Shown: positions 12,111 through 24,215, counted from the stretch's first letter. The stretch is 64,000 nucleotides of DNA from Eutreptiella sp. 'Long Island Sound 2002' (GCA_964036045.1 OZ038387.1:59802604-59866603), one strand, 5' to 3'. A program made the numbers and translations. The notes: a model not told the origin generated them from the sequence alone.

Positions 12111-12564
12111 TGTCCCTCCCTTGGGCAGTGTTGCCGATATGCAGAGCAATATGCCAACTGAAGCTACAGCCACACACCAGTACTCTGCGGTCAAAAAGCA
12201 ACTTTGCCCAGGTCCGGAAGTGGGGCTGAGCAGCACTACTTGGGTGCACACTGGCGTCGGGGATGGCTCGATGGAGAGGATGCCACGCAGGACGAAGGCG
12301 GTGTGGCTCACGTTATAAAGATGCAGCTGGACCTGCGGGGGCGCGAGCAGTCGGGGTAGGGCTGCGCCCTCGGCAGGTCGAGGTCCCGAACTGAAGAGTA
12401 CAACGAGCAGGTGCATGGCCTGCGGCACCGGCGCATCGCCCTGTGAAGCCGCGATTATTCCCCATCTACCAGTGCTGGAGGTGGTGAAACATGAATGCCA
12501 GGTGCATGCATTCTTCTTGCTGAAAAACAGCGCACCAGTATTGGCCAGGGTTGCATGGCGACTA
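12111..12564 (-). CDS. candidate large exon: Cys-containing ectodomain plus transmembrane helix
   Basis: About 151 codons open on the minus strand from an acceptor-like ACTGCAG to a donor ACA/GTACCG. It encodes a Cys/Trp stretch (ACTWHSCFTTSS), a Pro-rich linker, a strand-rich region with one N-glycosylation sequon (NVS) and two further Cys, then a hydrophobic helix (WCVAVASVGILLCISATL). That order is what one expects of the outer domain and first membrane helix of a receptor-like protein. It probably belongs with the membrane exons at 5.6-9.3 kb. The family is not recognised. Confidence 0.4.
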
Positions 12565-13021
12565 CTGCAGTATTTCCCTTATCTGTCGCTGTGCATGTGG
12601 GGGCATGCCCCGCACACACACCGTGCATGCATGAAATCAATCGCCCTCCATTAGGCAAAGCCGCGGGGTTGGAAAAACTGACTGCAGGCACAATCTTCCT
12701 TCACATTGCATCTGCCAATGACAAAGGCTCATTTGTACACTGCGGCAGCACAAGCATAACTAACCTGTATCCTTATCCTGCGGCAGCCAGGTCGAGTACC
12801 TGAGGCCGTGCTCAAAAATGCAGCTACAGACCACAGCCAGACATCCTGCAGCTCTCCTCAGGTGGACAGCCACAGCTCCAGCAATTACAGCCTCAGCTGC
12901 TGCCTTCTCCAAACCAGAGCCACAGTTCCTGCAAATGCTCCTGAAGACCACAGCCTCTCGCAAGCACAGCCACAGCTCCCTCCAGATCACAGTTGCAGGC
13001 CGTGGGCCTCCCTTGACAGAC

Positions 13022-13173
13022 CTTCGGGTTCGCCATATTCAGAGGTATGCTCAGGAGCTCATCCCACTGCAAACGCTTGCTGGGGAGAGTCTTCAACTGG
13101 AGCCGGGAGTTCCCGCACTCGAGTTTTAGATAGCACTGGCTGCCAGCGGCCATGACACCCATTGGGTCCGTTA
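13022..13173 (-). CDS. candidate exon, C2-domain-like half
   Basis: Minus strand from a pyrimidine-rich acceptor (CATCTCTTCACAG) to donor CCGAAG/GTCTGT: two bases plus 50 codons. The peptide follows the first half of a C2 fold: a 'TDPMG' turn, a strand (CYLKLECGN), a basic Thr strand (LQLKTLPSK), then the W-D-E and strand (LQWDELLSIPL) that stand in the place of the W-N-E of C2 domains. The Asp residues that bind calcium are mostly not visible. It is probably an exon of the same gene as, or a neighbour of, the C2 exons at 15.6-17.4 kb. Confidence 0.35.
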
Positions 13174-14207
13174 CTGTGAAGAGATGGAATCGGATTTGGA
13201 GGGAAATGACATTTCCCAAAATTTAAGCTGCACCCACAAACAGTCACGTCCGCCCAAAGTTAGGCCGCAATTGTGAAGGGTAAAATAATGCCCCCCAATA
13301 TGAGGAACAGTTGAGTAATGCCCACCAACAGTTTGGCCTCACCTGCAAACAGTTTTGCATCGCCCACCAAAAATTAGGCCTTGCACACGAACAGTTGCAC
13401 AGGGGATACCCGATGACCCGTGTGGCTGCAATACACCTGCCAACAGTTCAGCAATGGCCGAATCGCGGATTGCCCAGTACTCTTCATAGCATTGTGTGTG
13501 ACCTCCACGTTGGGTTTCCACAGGGCACCTCAGCGGTGCTGGCTCCAATACCTACTGGGCGGTCCCATACAATGCCATTCAGGTCACATGCTGTCACGCC
13601 ATACTTCGGGCAGCTTTGGCCTCATCGGGTTAGCGCACTTTGCACTGGGTTCTAGGCTCCAGCCAAGCATAGAACCGCCTAGCCCCTGGCACAGGAGGCC
13701 CACTCCGCCAGTGATGCCACCAATGACTTGTAATCCTTGTTGCTATAATTTCAGCATCAGTAGTGGAGGGCATTGTCCAAACTTAGTAGTGTGGGAATCA
13801 TTGAATGTGCAGCGTAGCTGTGCTGGCACGGGAGTGGACCCCACAGAGCCACAGTCGCCATTGTAAGCGGTGGGACAGACGTTCCACTCTCTGCCACGAG
13901 CACTTAGGGGCCAAGCCCTGAAGAACTTCTGACCCGGGACGTGGTAAGGCAGTACGTCATTCCTCAGACTTCTGAGGCGATATATACATTTTTCGTAGTG
14001 AAGCCACAAGCGAGTGTGTGGTGAGCCAGGTGCATGGGGGCGGGAGGGTTTGGTGCGAGAAAGGGGGCGGGTTCCACCCAAACATGGTGCACCAAAATTC
14101 AACCCTTTAATGGAGAATTCCGTGACAGTTACTGCCGCAACAAGAAGCGTTTGTCTTGAGGTGAGGGGCGAGGAGAGCCAATCCTTTGAAACATGACCAA
14201 GAACGGA

Positions 14208-14322
14208 CAGGAACAGGAACAGGAACAGGAACAGGAACAGGAACAGGAACAGGAACAGGAACAGGAACAGGAACAGGAACAGGAACAGGAACAGGAACAG
14301 GAACAGGAACAGGAACAGGAAT
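14208..14322. repeat. (GGAACA)n hexanucleotide microsatellite
   Basis: About 19 copies of a six-base unit. All three minus frames read as dipeptide repeats (Pro-Val, Phe-Leu, Ser-Cys); none is a gene. Confidence 0.95.
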
Positions 14323-14550
14323 GGGAAACCTGGACATAAATCTTGTATTTCAGGACCAACGATGGGCATTGACATGTGGTCTCATAACTTACACCCTTGT
14401 CCTCTGTCCGCATCGCGAGCACTGCTGGCCTTCAGAATTCATCTCATGAAAGCCGGAAACACCTCCTTGCCCTCCGTGCATACAAGCACGACCTACCCAC
14501 TTCGTAGCGAATACAATCGAGCCTCCAGTGCCCCAGCCCCCTCACAGGAC

Positions 14551-14734
14551 CTCCAAGAATCCGCAACTTCAGAACGCTGTGGCACTCAGGGTGTGACAGG
14601 ATCCCGAAATGCTCCCGTAAAGCGCCATATCGTGCGCTTGGAGGTGGCTCCAAAGACATGTTCAAGGAGGAATCAAGTCGTGAGATGTCACTGTCGGCCC
14701 CCAAAGAAGGGTTGCTTGGAAGATGTTCACTGCG
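14551..14734 (-). CDS. candidate exon, unknown
   Basis: Minus strand exon from acceptor TACACGTTTCAG to a donor GGAG/GTCCTG: 61 codons plus one base, no stop. It begins with a Ser/Asp-rich linker and ends in a strand (CHSVLKLRILG). It lies between the two C2-like groups on the same strand and could be the linker and first strand of another C2-type unit, but the domain is not demonstrated. Confidence 0.3.
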
Positions 14735-15638
14735 CTGAAACGTGTACATAATCACAATCTCACCTGAGGTACATGACGGGCTGTGAGTGCAGAAGCAGGC
14801 AGAATGAACAAGGTGGGTCAGGGCAGAGGAAGAAATTCTGTGGCTGCAACCGACAGCCCGCACCACATCATCGACAACAACAACCTGCGCCACATCGGGA
14901 ATGCGTGCACGTTTGCCCCACCGTCCCTCTTACGAGCTCTCCTGTTGCCGACACTGGTTGTTCATTGCACGAATGGCAGAAGAAAAATGCGTCACAGTGC
15001 TGTACCGAGTGCGAACATCGTCCTGTTCTGTTAACAGGCGCAGTCCGCCAGACGGAGGGCGCATCTATGCCTCCACACAGTCCAATTCTGCCCTACTGCC
15101 AAGTCCGTGGCTCTTTTCCTAGACAACAGGTCCACACTTTGGCTGTGTTTCTCGCGTTTGCACCGCGTGTGTGGGTGTGGGTGCATATACGCGTGTGCGT
15201 ACGCAACCACGCACGCAGGCACGGGACCGGTCAAAGGCGAAGAGTGAACAGAGCAAACAAGCGGTTGCTCCAGTTTATTGACCTCATCAGGTCGCAAACA
15301 CAAAACAATGCAGTGCGACTGTGCGCGGGCAGTCGGACATGCATATTTGCTCTTTCTCTCAGACCTGCTCTCACACAAAATGCCACGACGAAGACGGAAA
15401 AAGAGAAAGACACGGAGGGACAGAACTCGGGGCGTCCGGTGGCCAACGGCGGTCAAAGGGGAATCGACGGCAGTTGAAAAACAACCGACGGCAGTTGGAG
15501 GGTGTGGGGCAAATCCTCAAGCCATTCTTCTTCATCTCCATCCGCTGACCTTTCTCCACAGGGCGTTTGTTTAAATGGACAACCTTTTTTTCCCCCCAAA
15601 ATTTAGACCTCCAACCGCGGTCGTTTCCCTTGCCCTAC

Positions 15639-17409
15639 CTTGCAGCACATATTCTTGCCCTAATCATACCAGAGAGGCTCTCATTATCCTTGGCATCTTC
15701 GTGCATCAGCTGCAGCACACCCACTTTTTTAACGCAAGGTCTTTCCACCATCAAAGAAGTCTCCCCCAACGATTCGCACATCAGAGCGCTGTCATGCAAA
15801 ACCTTAACCTCCACTTTCAGCGGAAATAGAGGTTGATCTGATATGATGAACTGAGGTTGAGAGGCGGACGAGGTTGATAAATCAGCATGTAATCGCAGCA
15901 GGGCCACATGCACGGACAGATACCAGGAATGTTACAAATGCGGCTGGATTCGGAAATGTAGCGGGACAGCGATTCAAATAGGGCATATGCTCCTCATGGA
16001 CCTTTCTTTGCACAATTGCCTTATCAATGTGTAATTGCGGGGTATGGCATGACACCAAGGTGGCCTGGTGATCAATATCCCAAAAGGACCAAAAACTGCC
16101 TTGTCGCCCTTCTCCTCTGCTCTATGCCATCCAGGAATTTCAGTCGCTGACTGTCAGGCCCGACACGCAAGCGTGCGAAGAACGGACAGACCAAGCAACA
16201 GAGCGGAGCACTTGCCTCCCCAGACCGCACACAACAACACTATTGCGACCAGGCGCCTTTCTGCGCCGGTTGGGGCATCGCAGTATGCAGAACTTGGAAC
16301 AGTGTCAGCTGTCAACCCCGGTTTCGGGTTCGCAGGCGGGCCATGGGGAGCCCGGCGTATCAGGTTCTATCCTCTGTATACCTGCTGGTGCCATCAATTT
16401 AGGACAGCCCGGCTCTGATGTCATGTGCACGTCAATCACTATGCCGATGGTGGGTGTTGCGTGACTCCGCGCGACCACACACACACACAAACACACGCCC
16501 GGATGATAAGACCCCAGAACTGCAAAGCACCGCAGGCAAAACGATGATGCAACAGGCTGAGTGTCAGAGGTACTCTCGTCAGTACCAGCTCACGATCAAT
16601 TGATCAGTCAAATGCAGACAAACACACACACGTTGAATGGTAACTGAGATTCCTATGCCCATGGACCCTTGCTTGTCGACCCCAGCTTTTCTTGTACGGA
16701 AGATGGCGATTTGGAAGCCCCGAGAATGTCAACCTCAGGAGCTCGTCAGTATTGAGAAAATTGGCATTACTCCACCTGCATTAAAAGAACCATTCATTAA
16801 TACCAACGCCGTTCGCCATGACTAATTTGGCCCCATTCTGAATCTGCACATTCGTACCTGCATGTGCACCCCGTTACTCTCACCTTCATCCCAACATATA
16901 TCAAAACTGCATCTTGATCCGAACCTCCGTTTCCATTTGCATCCTGCCATCCAAATCCCGAAGACCGTCTGCACGTGATCCTTTGTGCGATCCAATCCTG
17001 TTCCAATATACAACTCGACTTTGACGTCCATCTACACCCGCTTCCCCTCGCCCAAATGCACCGGGTTCGACATCTGCGTTTTCGTGTCGGTCGTTTGCCT
17101 TCCGCCCCCAAGCCCTCACTCCTTACACCACGTCCCTAGCACAGCCCCAGCCCCTTTTCCCACGCACTCTCCACCAACCTGAAACTGATAGTTCCACTCA
17201 TGAGCAAAAGCACGGCGGGCGGTGGGGGAACGCCGCTCGTCGCCGTTGACCGTCACTGCAACGCATAGATTCGGCGACGGCACGAAAGACCATTCCGGAG
17301 CCTTGTTTACAGAGGCACGAACCACGACGAGCGTCAACTCACCGCATGTCCACTCGCCCTCGTAGATAGATGACCGAGAGGATATGGCATCCTGCACGGA
17401 GTCGTCGGC
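15639..17409 (-). CDS. C2-domain protein, two joined exons (partial gene)
   Basis: Exon one, 17409-17175, follows acceptor TCCACCCGCAG; exon two is 15837-15639 (acceptor CATCATATCAG, donor GCAAG/GTAGGG). Splicing GTTG/GTGG to CAG/AT gives matching phase 1 and produces one continuous C2 fold: strand GELTLVVVRASV, strand LCVAVTVNG, basic SPTARRA, the W-N turn (EWNYQFQV), strand PLKVEVKVLHDS, then SLGETSL, and a last SGMIRARI strand. This order (G-x-L-x-V...W-N...V-x-V-x-D...L-G) is typical. C2 domains bind membranes or proteins; the calcium-binding Asp positions are poorly kept (SPN in place of DPY), so it is probably calcium-independent. A further exon may lie at about 17690-17870. The gene continues downstream because exon two ends in phase 2. 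Confidence 0.5.
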
Positions 17410-17879
17410 CTGCGGGTGGAGAACGAGACCACAGAGCAACAAGCGAGAGCCTGAGGAGCCTGCCTGTTGACGCCTCGCTGCATAAAAAGGAGCAACGAGG
17501 TAATGTTGTGCATACAATGTACAGGTGGCAGGGTGACATTGAAGCGTGACCGGTGGGCAGACCAATGCTTTGGAGCCTTGTTGTTCCATCGGATGACCGA
17601 TAACCCTCCCGAATAGAAGTATCTGAGTGCATACGCTCAAGGTGCGTCAAATCAGAAATGCACACACACACACACACACAAATCCCTCGCGTTTGCAACG
17701 TCACAAAGGTCGACCGCGAAAGTGTAAGCGTCGGTTGATATCTTCATTATGCCGTGGTGCGTTTCTACAACAACTTCTGCCTCAGTTTGTTTGGCCGCGC
17801 GCTTTCGTGGGTGCGTTACCGAGCTGTGATCGTCTTTGGCCGTGCCCAAGTGCGGCGTCCCATGCTGCTCCATCACCCT

Positions 17880-18990
17880 AGATCAAGTCATTGTTCATTG
17901 CTGCATTTTTTTTTTTTTTGCTACTGGGTGATGATACCTAGTGCCGACGCATTTGCCTTGTGGTCCACTCACTCGGTTGACATGTCGTTATTGTACCTAT
18001 CGTTTGTGTGTGTGTCCATTGGAAATTGGATGTCACCATTGCTATTCCCACCGCAAATGAAAGGGATTTGTGTGTGAGCACTTCTCATTTTGACGCATCT
18101 TGGGCATGGGTGCCTAGCTTTTGGGCATAGGTACTTATCGTTTGTGGACAGGTCCCTTTCGTTTTGGGATAGGTCTCTCCACCTTCGTGTGTATCACAAC
18201 CCAGTTCATTCTCGTTTGCTTACAAGTTGTCCGACGCAAAGACAAAAACTAATTGAATTCACCGCACCATACACGGCACATTACACGCCTCATGCTAGCT
18301 GCACATTTTGTTTTCTAGGTGGTACTTTGTGAGGTCTTGCTAAAGAAAGCCTACAGTATTGCTACACAATGTATATATGTATTTGCTATTTTTTTTTGTA
18401 TTGCTTTGTTCTTTGTGTGAGGCATCCCATTGCAGCGTGCATGTGTGGGTCGTGAGTGTATGTCCAATGGACACACACAGCCGATTGGTACGGATGCCCA
18501 AGCAGCGTCAGATCCGATAATGTTATCACAGACGAATGGTGCCTTGGATTCGCAACAACCTGGATTCATCCACCCACCCACCCACCCACCCACACAAGCA
18601 CCTGAATCTCCGAGAAGGTGCGGCTGAACAAGGAGGACTTCCGGCTTTCCAAGAAGGATCCGGCCCGACCAACGTGCCGTTGGCTAAGCGTGGAAGACCT
18701 CCGGCTTTCTGAGAGAGATCCGGCCCAACTAACTTGCCGCTCCCGGGCTGCACAAGAAAAGAACAGGGACACCCCTCTTTTAACAGGCTCAACGTTCCCT
18801 TGGGTTGGGCAGCCGTTGTAATTTGAATCTGAACACTCGATCACACATCAAATGGTGATACTTTCGGTGGTACTTTCGCACGCCAAGGCAAAATGTGAAT
18901 GTGAATGCAACCCAATTGCATCTCCGCTAACCCCTTGTTGGAAATGCGTCTCGGTATGTTCAATCGTGTTCAATTTCGTCTTCGTCAACG
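17880..18990. repeat. gene-poor stretch with small tandem repeats
   Basis: No recognised gene. A loose ~30-bp repeat with the core TTTTGGGCATAGGT runs about 18090-18185; CCCA repeats lie at 18571-18592; and a two-copy ~60-bp repeat with the core GATCCGGCCC lies at about 18630-18750. Confidence 0.5.
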
Positions 18991-19242
18991 TCTTTGTGTG
19001 CTGAGGGTTGCTTTGGACCAAAGCGGGAAGGGAGTGTTGCGTGGGCATGTCCCGACGGAACGGCCGCACGCACCCGCGCGAACGAAACGACGGGGAAGGA
19101 GACGACATCGAAGAAGAATACAAACACGATATTGGCCAACGAAACCGTCTCGTTTGCATCGTGTCTACGGAGTTGTCACGCCTTTTGTTCATTCTCCAAC
19201 AAGTGGCAAATTTCTCTACAAGTAGCCAACGCTTTCAATTAA

Positions 19243-20256
19243 GGGTCAAGGATTACCAGCACAAACAAGACGGATTTAGCTCCGCGCAAGTGGTCCCGAG
19301 GAAGCAAACATGCTATTCACAAGATAGCACCAAAGAACACGCGCCTTGCAAAAGAAGTAGACACGAAGAAAGATCACCTCTCACCGCCAACTATGGTCGA
19401 ACAAGATGATTATGTTTGGCCGTCCGTTTCATGTACAACATGGTGGGAAACATCCGCTTTGCCCGCTAAGGCATGCACCACTATGCAGCGACCACTTGCG
19501 CGTACCTTTGGGGAACAAAATCCGCCAAAGCATCCAATCCCGTCAACAAGCTACGCAACTGCCGACGTGCCCTTCCGAGACTTCCAAGAACCATGTTCAA
19601 ACCCACTCTTTATGAACACAAACGGGCAACAATAGCACCTTGCCGCGATTGAAAGTTGCTTGTGGAATGCACATTCGTTATGGGGTTGTTGGGCCCGGTG
19701 GCTAGGTCGTTTGGCATAGGGCGAGTTCGAGGTGTTGTTCCATACATATGCGTACACAAGTGACGCACTGTATTGGGGAGAGTTGGACATTAAAAACCTC
19801 GAGGCTGAGGACGAAACGGAGAGTTCCTTTCTCGCATGCATAAGAGTCAGCGCGCAATTCACGCACGAGCTCGTGAACGACGCATCAAACGCACGAATGG
19901 CAGGGTCTAGAGCGGACTACTTGCACAAGAAACACAATGGTAAAAATGTTCTCCGCACGATGAAGGTCGTTGTGGTGAGTGTGGTGGTGCAATGCAACGT
20001 TGAAAACACACAAGCCAGTGACACAACACGACACGGAAATCACGAATTATTCCGTTTTCAGTATTCACGATCACGGACAGACATGCTTTTTCTCGGTTTG
20101 AGGATCATAAAGTTGATACAATTGAGAGCGCAACACGGCACTATTACAATATACGCCGCCAAAAACAATCCGGCACCAATTTACACAAGATTGGGATGCG
20201 CGGAGCAAGCTCAGCCTCTGTGTGAGCGCAAGAACCGCGGTCGCAAACGGTTCTAA
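19243..20256 (+). CDS. candidate GNAT-like protein (C-terminal exons)
   Basis: Two parts in agreeing phase 0: an exon ending at 19974 (GTCGTTGTG/GTGAGT) and one from 20062 (acceptor CCGTTTTCAG) to a stop at 20254-20256. Joined, they read like the second half of a GNAT acetyltransferase fold: a Val strand (MKVVV), a long basic helix (LFLGLRIIKLIQLRAQHG), then a strand and the A-x-N-N-P-A...Y-x-R-L-G pattern (AAKNNPAPIYTRLGC). GNAT enzymes move an acetyl group from acetyl-CoA to an amine. The acetyl-CoA-binding R/Q-x-x-G-x-G is not evident, so activity is doubtful. The protein ends in a basic tail (RKNRGRKRF). An open frame at 19243-19632, rich in Lys and Trp, may be an upstream exon. The start was not found. 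Confidence 0.35.
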
Positions 20257-20910
20257 AATTCGCTCAACATTCAAATGGTAGGGTACTCGTGCTAGCGCCA
20301 ATCCAAACCACACGCATGCTGTTTCCGAGCTTCGAGAGTAAAATATATGTGTGGTTGGGTATGTTAGTTGGCTCTAGCTTTGTGTGTGTGGTTTGCTGCA
20401 ACATAAATTTAACCACGAGAAACTAGTGCGAATTAATTGCACCGTAATGAGTGCAAAAGCAACAAAGCAAGGGTATCGAAAGCATATGCCCAGTATGCAA
20501 GGTTCGTGCGTTCGACAAGCACGGTTTTTGCCCGTTGCGGTCGGGCGGTGCAGGGCATTGGAAATCAAAGATCATGGAGATTTGATTCCGAATATGCCAT
20601 CGGTTGCAAAGCGTGAAGGAGAACACCACTTTGGCAATTTGATCTCCTTCGAGGCAACGGTCAACCTACCAGTGTCACTGTCACTGTCACTTACCGGTGC
20701 CTTTTGTTTGGCATATATTTCCCAGGTGCGTCATGCATCGGAGGATGCAACACCCGAAACTGAACCATGGTGTAAAAACATTGAGATCCGAAAATGGGGC
20801 AGAGCTGAAAGGGCAGGTTTTTTCAGGTGGCCGATGGAAGGTATCCTTCGGCGGCTGGCTCCTGTCCGCCTTCGCTCGTGCCTTGAAACGGAGCAGGACG
20901 TTTTGCTTTA

Positions 20911-21144
20911 GTCGCAAGCCATGGTCAGTGCAGAGATGCGCAAGAAGGAGCCTTTCCACTGTTGCCCATTTTCATCTGGGGTGGGCTAAAATCTGTCGGT
21001 CAATGGCAACGTGCCTTTTGGAAGGTTGTTTTGTCTCACAGCCTACACATAACGGAGGCAACCCGGCAATGGCAAGAGATTGTCAACTTAGGAGTTTCCA
21101 CAATTGTAGTGGGGCACGGACGGGCTCTGTGTTTCTTCACTTTG
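20911..21144 (+). CDS. candidate exon, unknown
   Basis: An open plus-strand stretch ends at a strong donor (ACTTTG/GTGAGT). It encodes a Trp-rich segment (IWGGLKSVGQWQRAFWKVV), a helix (ITEATRQWQEIVNLG) and a hydrophobic strand with Gly-His-Gly (VSTIVVGHGRAL). Composition is protein-like but I recognise no family. A separate frame from an ATG at 20921 is also open for 22 codons. It lies upstream of the Nudix gene on the same strand and could be the end of a preceding gene. Confidence 0.28.
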
Positions 21145-21524
21145 GTGAGTTACATGCATTTTCATCTTTTATGATTCTTTGTGAGACGAACATGCGTAGT
21201 GCATGTGAAAAGTGACCTTGACCTCCAAGTGGTGGGGGGTGACCGTGACCTCCTACGGGCTTTACATTTGTGGGAGCCCCCCTATGGGCGTTTGTGTTGT
21301 TTGCGCTCAGCCACAAACAAGGGCACGCTCTTTTTCGAGGGACGTTGATGACACGGGCAATGGCGGAGGCAAGAATATGGAGGCTTACGTCGTAGGAGGT
21401 AGCTGTAGAGGCTTCTGTAGAGGCTTCTCTATTTGGAGTGCGCCCTCTCCCACAGTCCGGTGTGCCGTTCTGTTGAGGTTTCCTTTTTCTTGGTAGATGT
21501 GCGGCAACTTGACATAAGTTGGAG

Positions 21525-22168
21525 ATGACTGATTTACGGGCATTCGTTCTTGCCCATCATCCGAAGTATGGGTACTTATTGTTGAAAGCGGTGAAGAAGA
21601 AAAAAGGAATCCACTGCCAAGTACCTGGTGGGCATGTTGATGCGGAGGAGTTGGACGGTGAGGAGATTGACAAAGCTTGCCGAACAGCTGCCGCCCGAGA
21701 GTTGTTTGAGGAAACCGGGATCGATGTCCGTGGGGACATTGATCGGCTTGTGCAAGTTAGTTGGGGCCCAAATCATTCTGTTGAGCTAAAGGGTCGCCGA
21801 TTATTTCACCTCCAGTTAGAGGACTCGGATAGCTGTACGGATCCTGGTGCTGAGTATCCGAGCACCGGTGAGCCTTTCAAATTGCGGCTATCCTCAGAGC
21901 ACCAGGAATTTAAATTCCAAGAGGACATGCTTCAGGCAGCGTTAGACTTACAGCAGCACTCAGGGGGCAAAGTGTCCATGATATTGAGGCAGGTAAGTGC
22001 AGATGTTGAGAGGCTTGGTCACGCATCTTTGGAAACGAGTGCGACCTTTGCAGTGGAGAAAAACTGCGAGCTCGGCTGTTGTCTTTGCCAGTAGTCATCT
22101 CGTCGGCACCTTGGTCATCAATCGATCCCTCTTATACTTTTATCTTTCAGCGGCATTCCTCTGCCTAA
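21525..22168 (+). CDS. Nudix hydrolase, two exons
   Basis: Starts at the ATG at 21525, exon one to 21992 (AGGCAG/GTAAGT), intron of 158 bases, exon two 22151-22168 after TTATCTTTCAG, giving about 161 residues. The Nudix box is at residues ~37-70: G-G-H-V-D then R-E-L-F-E-E-T-G-I, which supplies the metal-binding Glu pair. Between the Gly and Arg there is a short insertion (ELDGEEIDKAC) relative to the G-x5-E-x7-R-E spacing. Nudix enzymes cleave nucleoside diphosphates linked to another group; the substrate cannot be told. The short second exon rests on an excellent donor/acceptor pair; if unspliced the frame would run to 22094. A T-rich tract just upstream ending GGTAG may be an acceptor for a 5' untranslated exon. 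Confidence 0.8.
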
Positions 22169-22169
22169 C

Positions 22170-24090
22170 ACCAATGGCACCCGACCCTGCTGCTTTCCGT
22201 TATAACGATGTTACATCCAAAACCATTGCATCAACGGGCTTGCAAGTGATTTGTGCATTACACGTAAGGTATATTTCGGCAAGTGGCATGTGTATTTTCC
22301 GCGTCCCTCCCACACTCATCTAGCGTGGCGCAACGACTAGCTACCTGCCATGCCTCACGCAAGGATGGTACTCAATGCACATTTTCTCCACCATCCTCTG
22401 TGACCCCTGATGTATGCTCTGCAGCCCGTGGATCCACACGACGACTTCCAATCCTTGGCCTAGTGCCTTGGTATAGTGAACTACCCAAAAACACATTTCC
22501 TACGGCAGCATGACCTCCCGAACTACCCAAAAACACATTTTGTACGGTAGCATGACCTCCTACACAGTGTGTCTATCGATGTCCACATGTTTGGGTTGAG
22601 GCACGAGACGTCAAGGAACAAACTCTCGCAAGTTGCTTGTATTGCTACACGGGAACAATTGTTGTGGTCTGTTGTTTTGCGTTAATGTGTTCGCCCAAAA
22701 AGGACCTCCACCACTAAGTTTCTTTTATGGAGAGAGGCACGACGATGTGACTAGCAGCCAGCGCTGCAGCACTGGTATGAAACCAACTACCGCTACGGTT
22801 GCCACTTTTTTTACTAAGGGGGGTGCGACCGCCACAGGAGATGTGGCAAGAGGGCATACAGGACGCTAACCGGTGCGGAGCACAGTTTGCACCTTGTCGC
22901 ACTCTCACAGGGTTATAGCGATTTGAGAGCGCTTGCTCTTTATGCCTGCGTTGCGTGTTGTATGGGCTTTGTAATGGCCCCAGTGGCGCAAGAGCATCGC
23001 TTTGTGTTTTGGGGGGGGGGGGGGGGGGCACGAAATTGCTTTCTTCGGTGACACACTTCCGCCACGTTTTCGAATGTTTCGAGGCCTTCTGGCACTTTGT
23101 TAGTGCTTGCTCATGCACTCGCAAACATCTCCATGTGAATTGGCAGTAATCATTAAGATTTCACAAGCAAAAGAGAAGTAGCACAAGTTGACCCAACTTT
23201 CTCGAGAAGAAAATAACAAAAATATGCTCAACAAAATGTTGTTTAGGCTTTGTTTGGGATACAGCAGCCGCATGGGGCCATAGGGTCGGTTGCACGGGGA
23301 TGCCAAGCATCATGGGAGGTGGATGTGGAACTTATCTTACACGATGGCTTGGAGATTGGTTGCTTCGACGGTTTCCCCGTGCTCCGTCGGTACGGGCATG
23401 GTATACATGTTTTCTGAACCTTTGGATGTGGTGGTATTGCTTACGGTCTGGGTGGGTGTCATAGGAATGCTGAACCCATTCTCTGGTCTAATATGTTGCA
23501 TGGCCTCATGGAGGCTCCTTGACGCTGCAAAATGGTGATGTTGTCTCGCTTTCTTTCAACGCGCTTTCTTTCAACGGTCAACCACAATGCCAACAACACC
23601 TCCTCCATAATGCACCCCGCAGGCCATCCCCATCTTGTATGATGCCAGTCCACATGCAGTCCCAAGATGCATCAAAGTGCGATTAGGTTAGGTGGCTCAC
23701 CAGAGCATGCTAGAACAAAATCCAACCACACCTGCTTGTCGAATGCACAAATATGAAATAGCAGGCATGCATTTGGTGGGCATGTCCTACCAATTCCCTG
23801 TACTCCCCCTAGTGAAGTTGTGGACAAGGCCCGGGGACTGGTGTGGTTGAAAGGGGGGGCATGGGGCATCATGTTGTACAAGGAGTGTACAAGGCACCGT
23901 AAGAGCTTGGACAAGTTTTGCACCGCACACACGAGCCACCGCGCTTTCAAGAGCTTGTGTCACTTTCCGTTATGTGGATGGTGGGTTGTTCACAGTTAAT
24001 GTCCGTCTTTCTGAGTGTCTATTTTTTTCCCAATCATGGCCGCTTTTTGTTTTGTGCACTCGCCCGTTGGGCCTGTTTCGGTCAGTGGGG
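22170..24090. other. no gene recognised; short repeats
   Basis: No recognisable protein. A 41-bp direct repeat (ACTACCCAAAAACACATTT core) occurs at about 22478-22518 and 22520-22560, and a run of G lies at about 23010-23028. Confidence 0.5.
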
Positions 24091-24215
24091 GGGAGGGGGT
24101 GGGGGGGGGGAGGGGGGGGGCTCTAGCCATCCAGCCACGCAGCCGCCTAGCCACGCAGCCACCTAGCCAGCCGCCCAGCCACCCAGCCACCCAACCACCT
24201 AGCCACCTAGCCACC
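24090..24215. repeat. G-rich tract followed by CCAGCCAC minisatellite
   Basis: A purine run of G with few A and T (24088-24120) is followed by about eleven imperfect copies of an eight-base unit (CCAGCCAC / CTAGCCAC) to about 24213. Confidence 0.85.

Noticed and set aside
13743-14375. 210-codon minus frame with Phe-Leu repeats and neighbours with Pro-Val or Ser-Cys
   Set aside because: Produced by the GGAACA microsatellite. Its non-repetitive end (13743-13910) looks somewhat protein-like but I could not fix its splice sites.
19008-19409. 133-codon plus frame starting near ATG 19050
   Set aside because: Overlaps a second plausible frame (19243-19632) that is in phase with the GNAT-like exons; no domain or clean splice to choose it.
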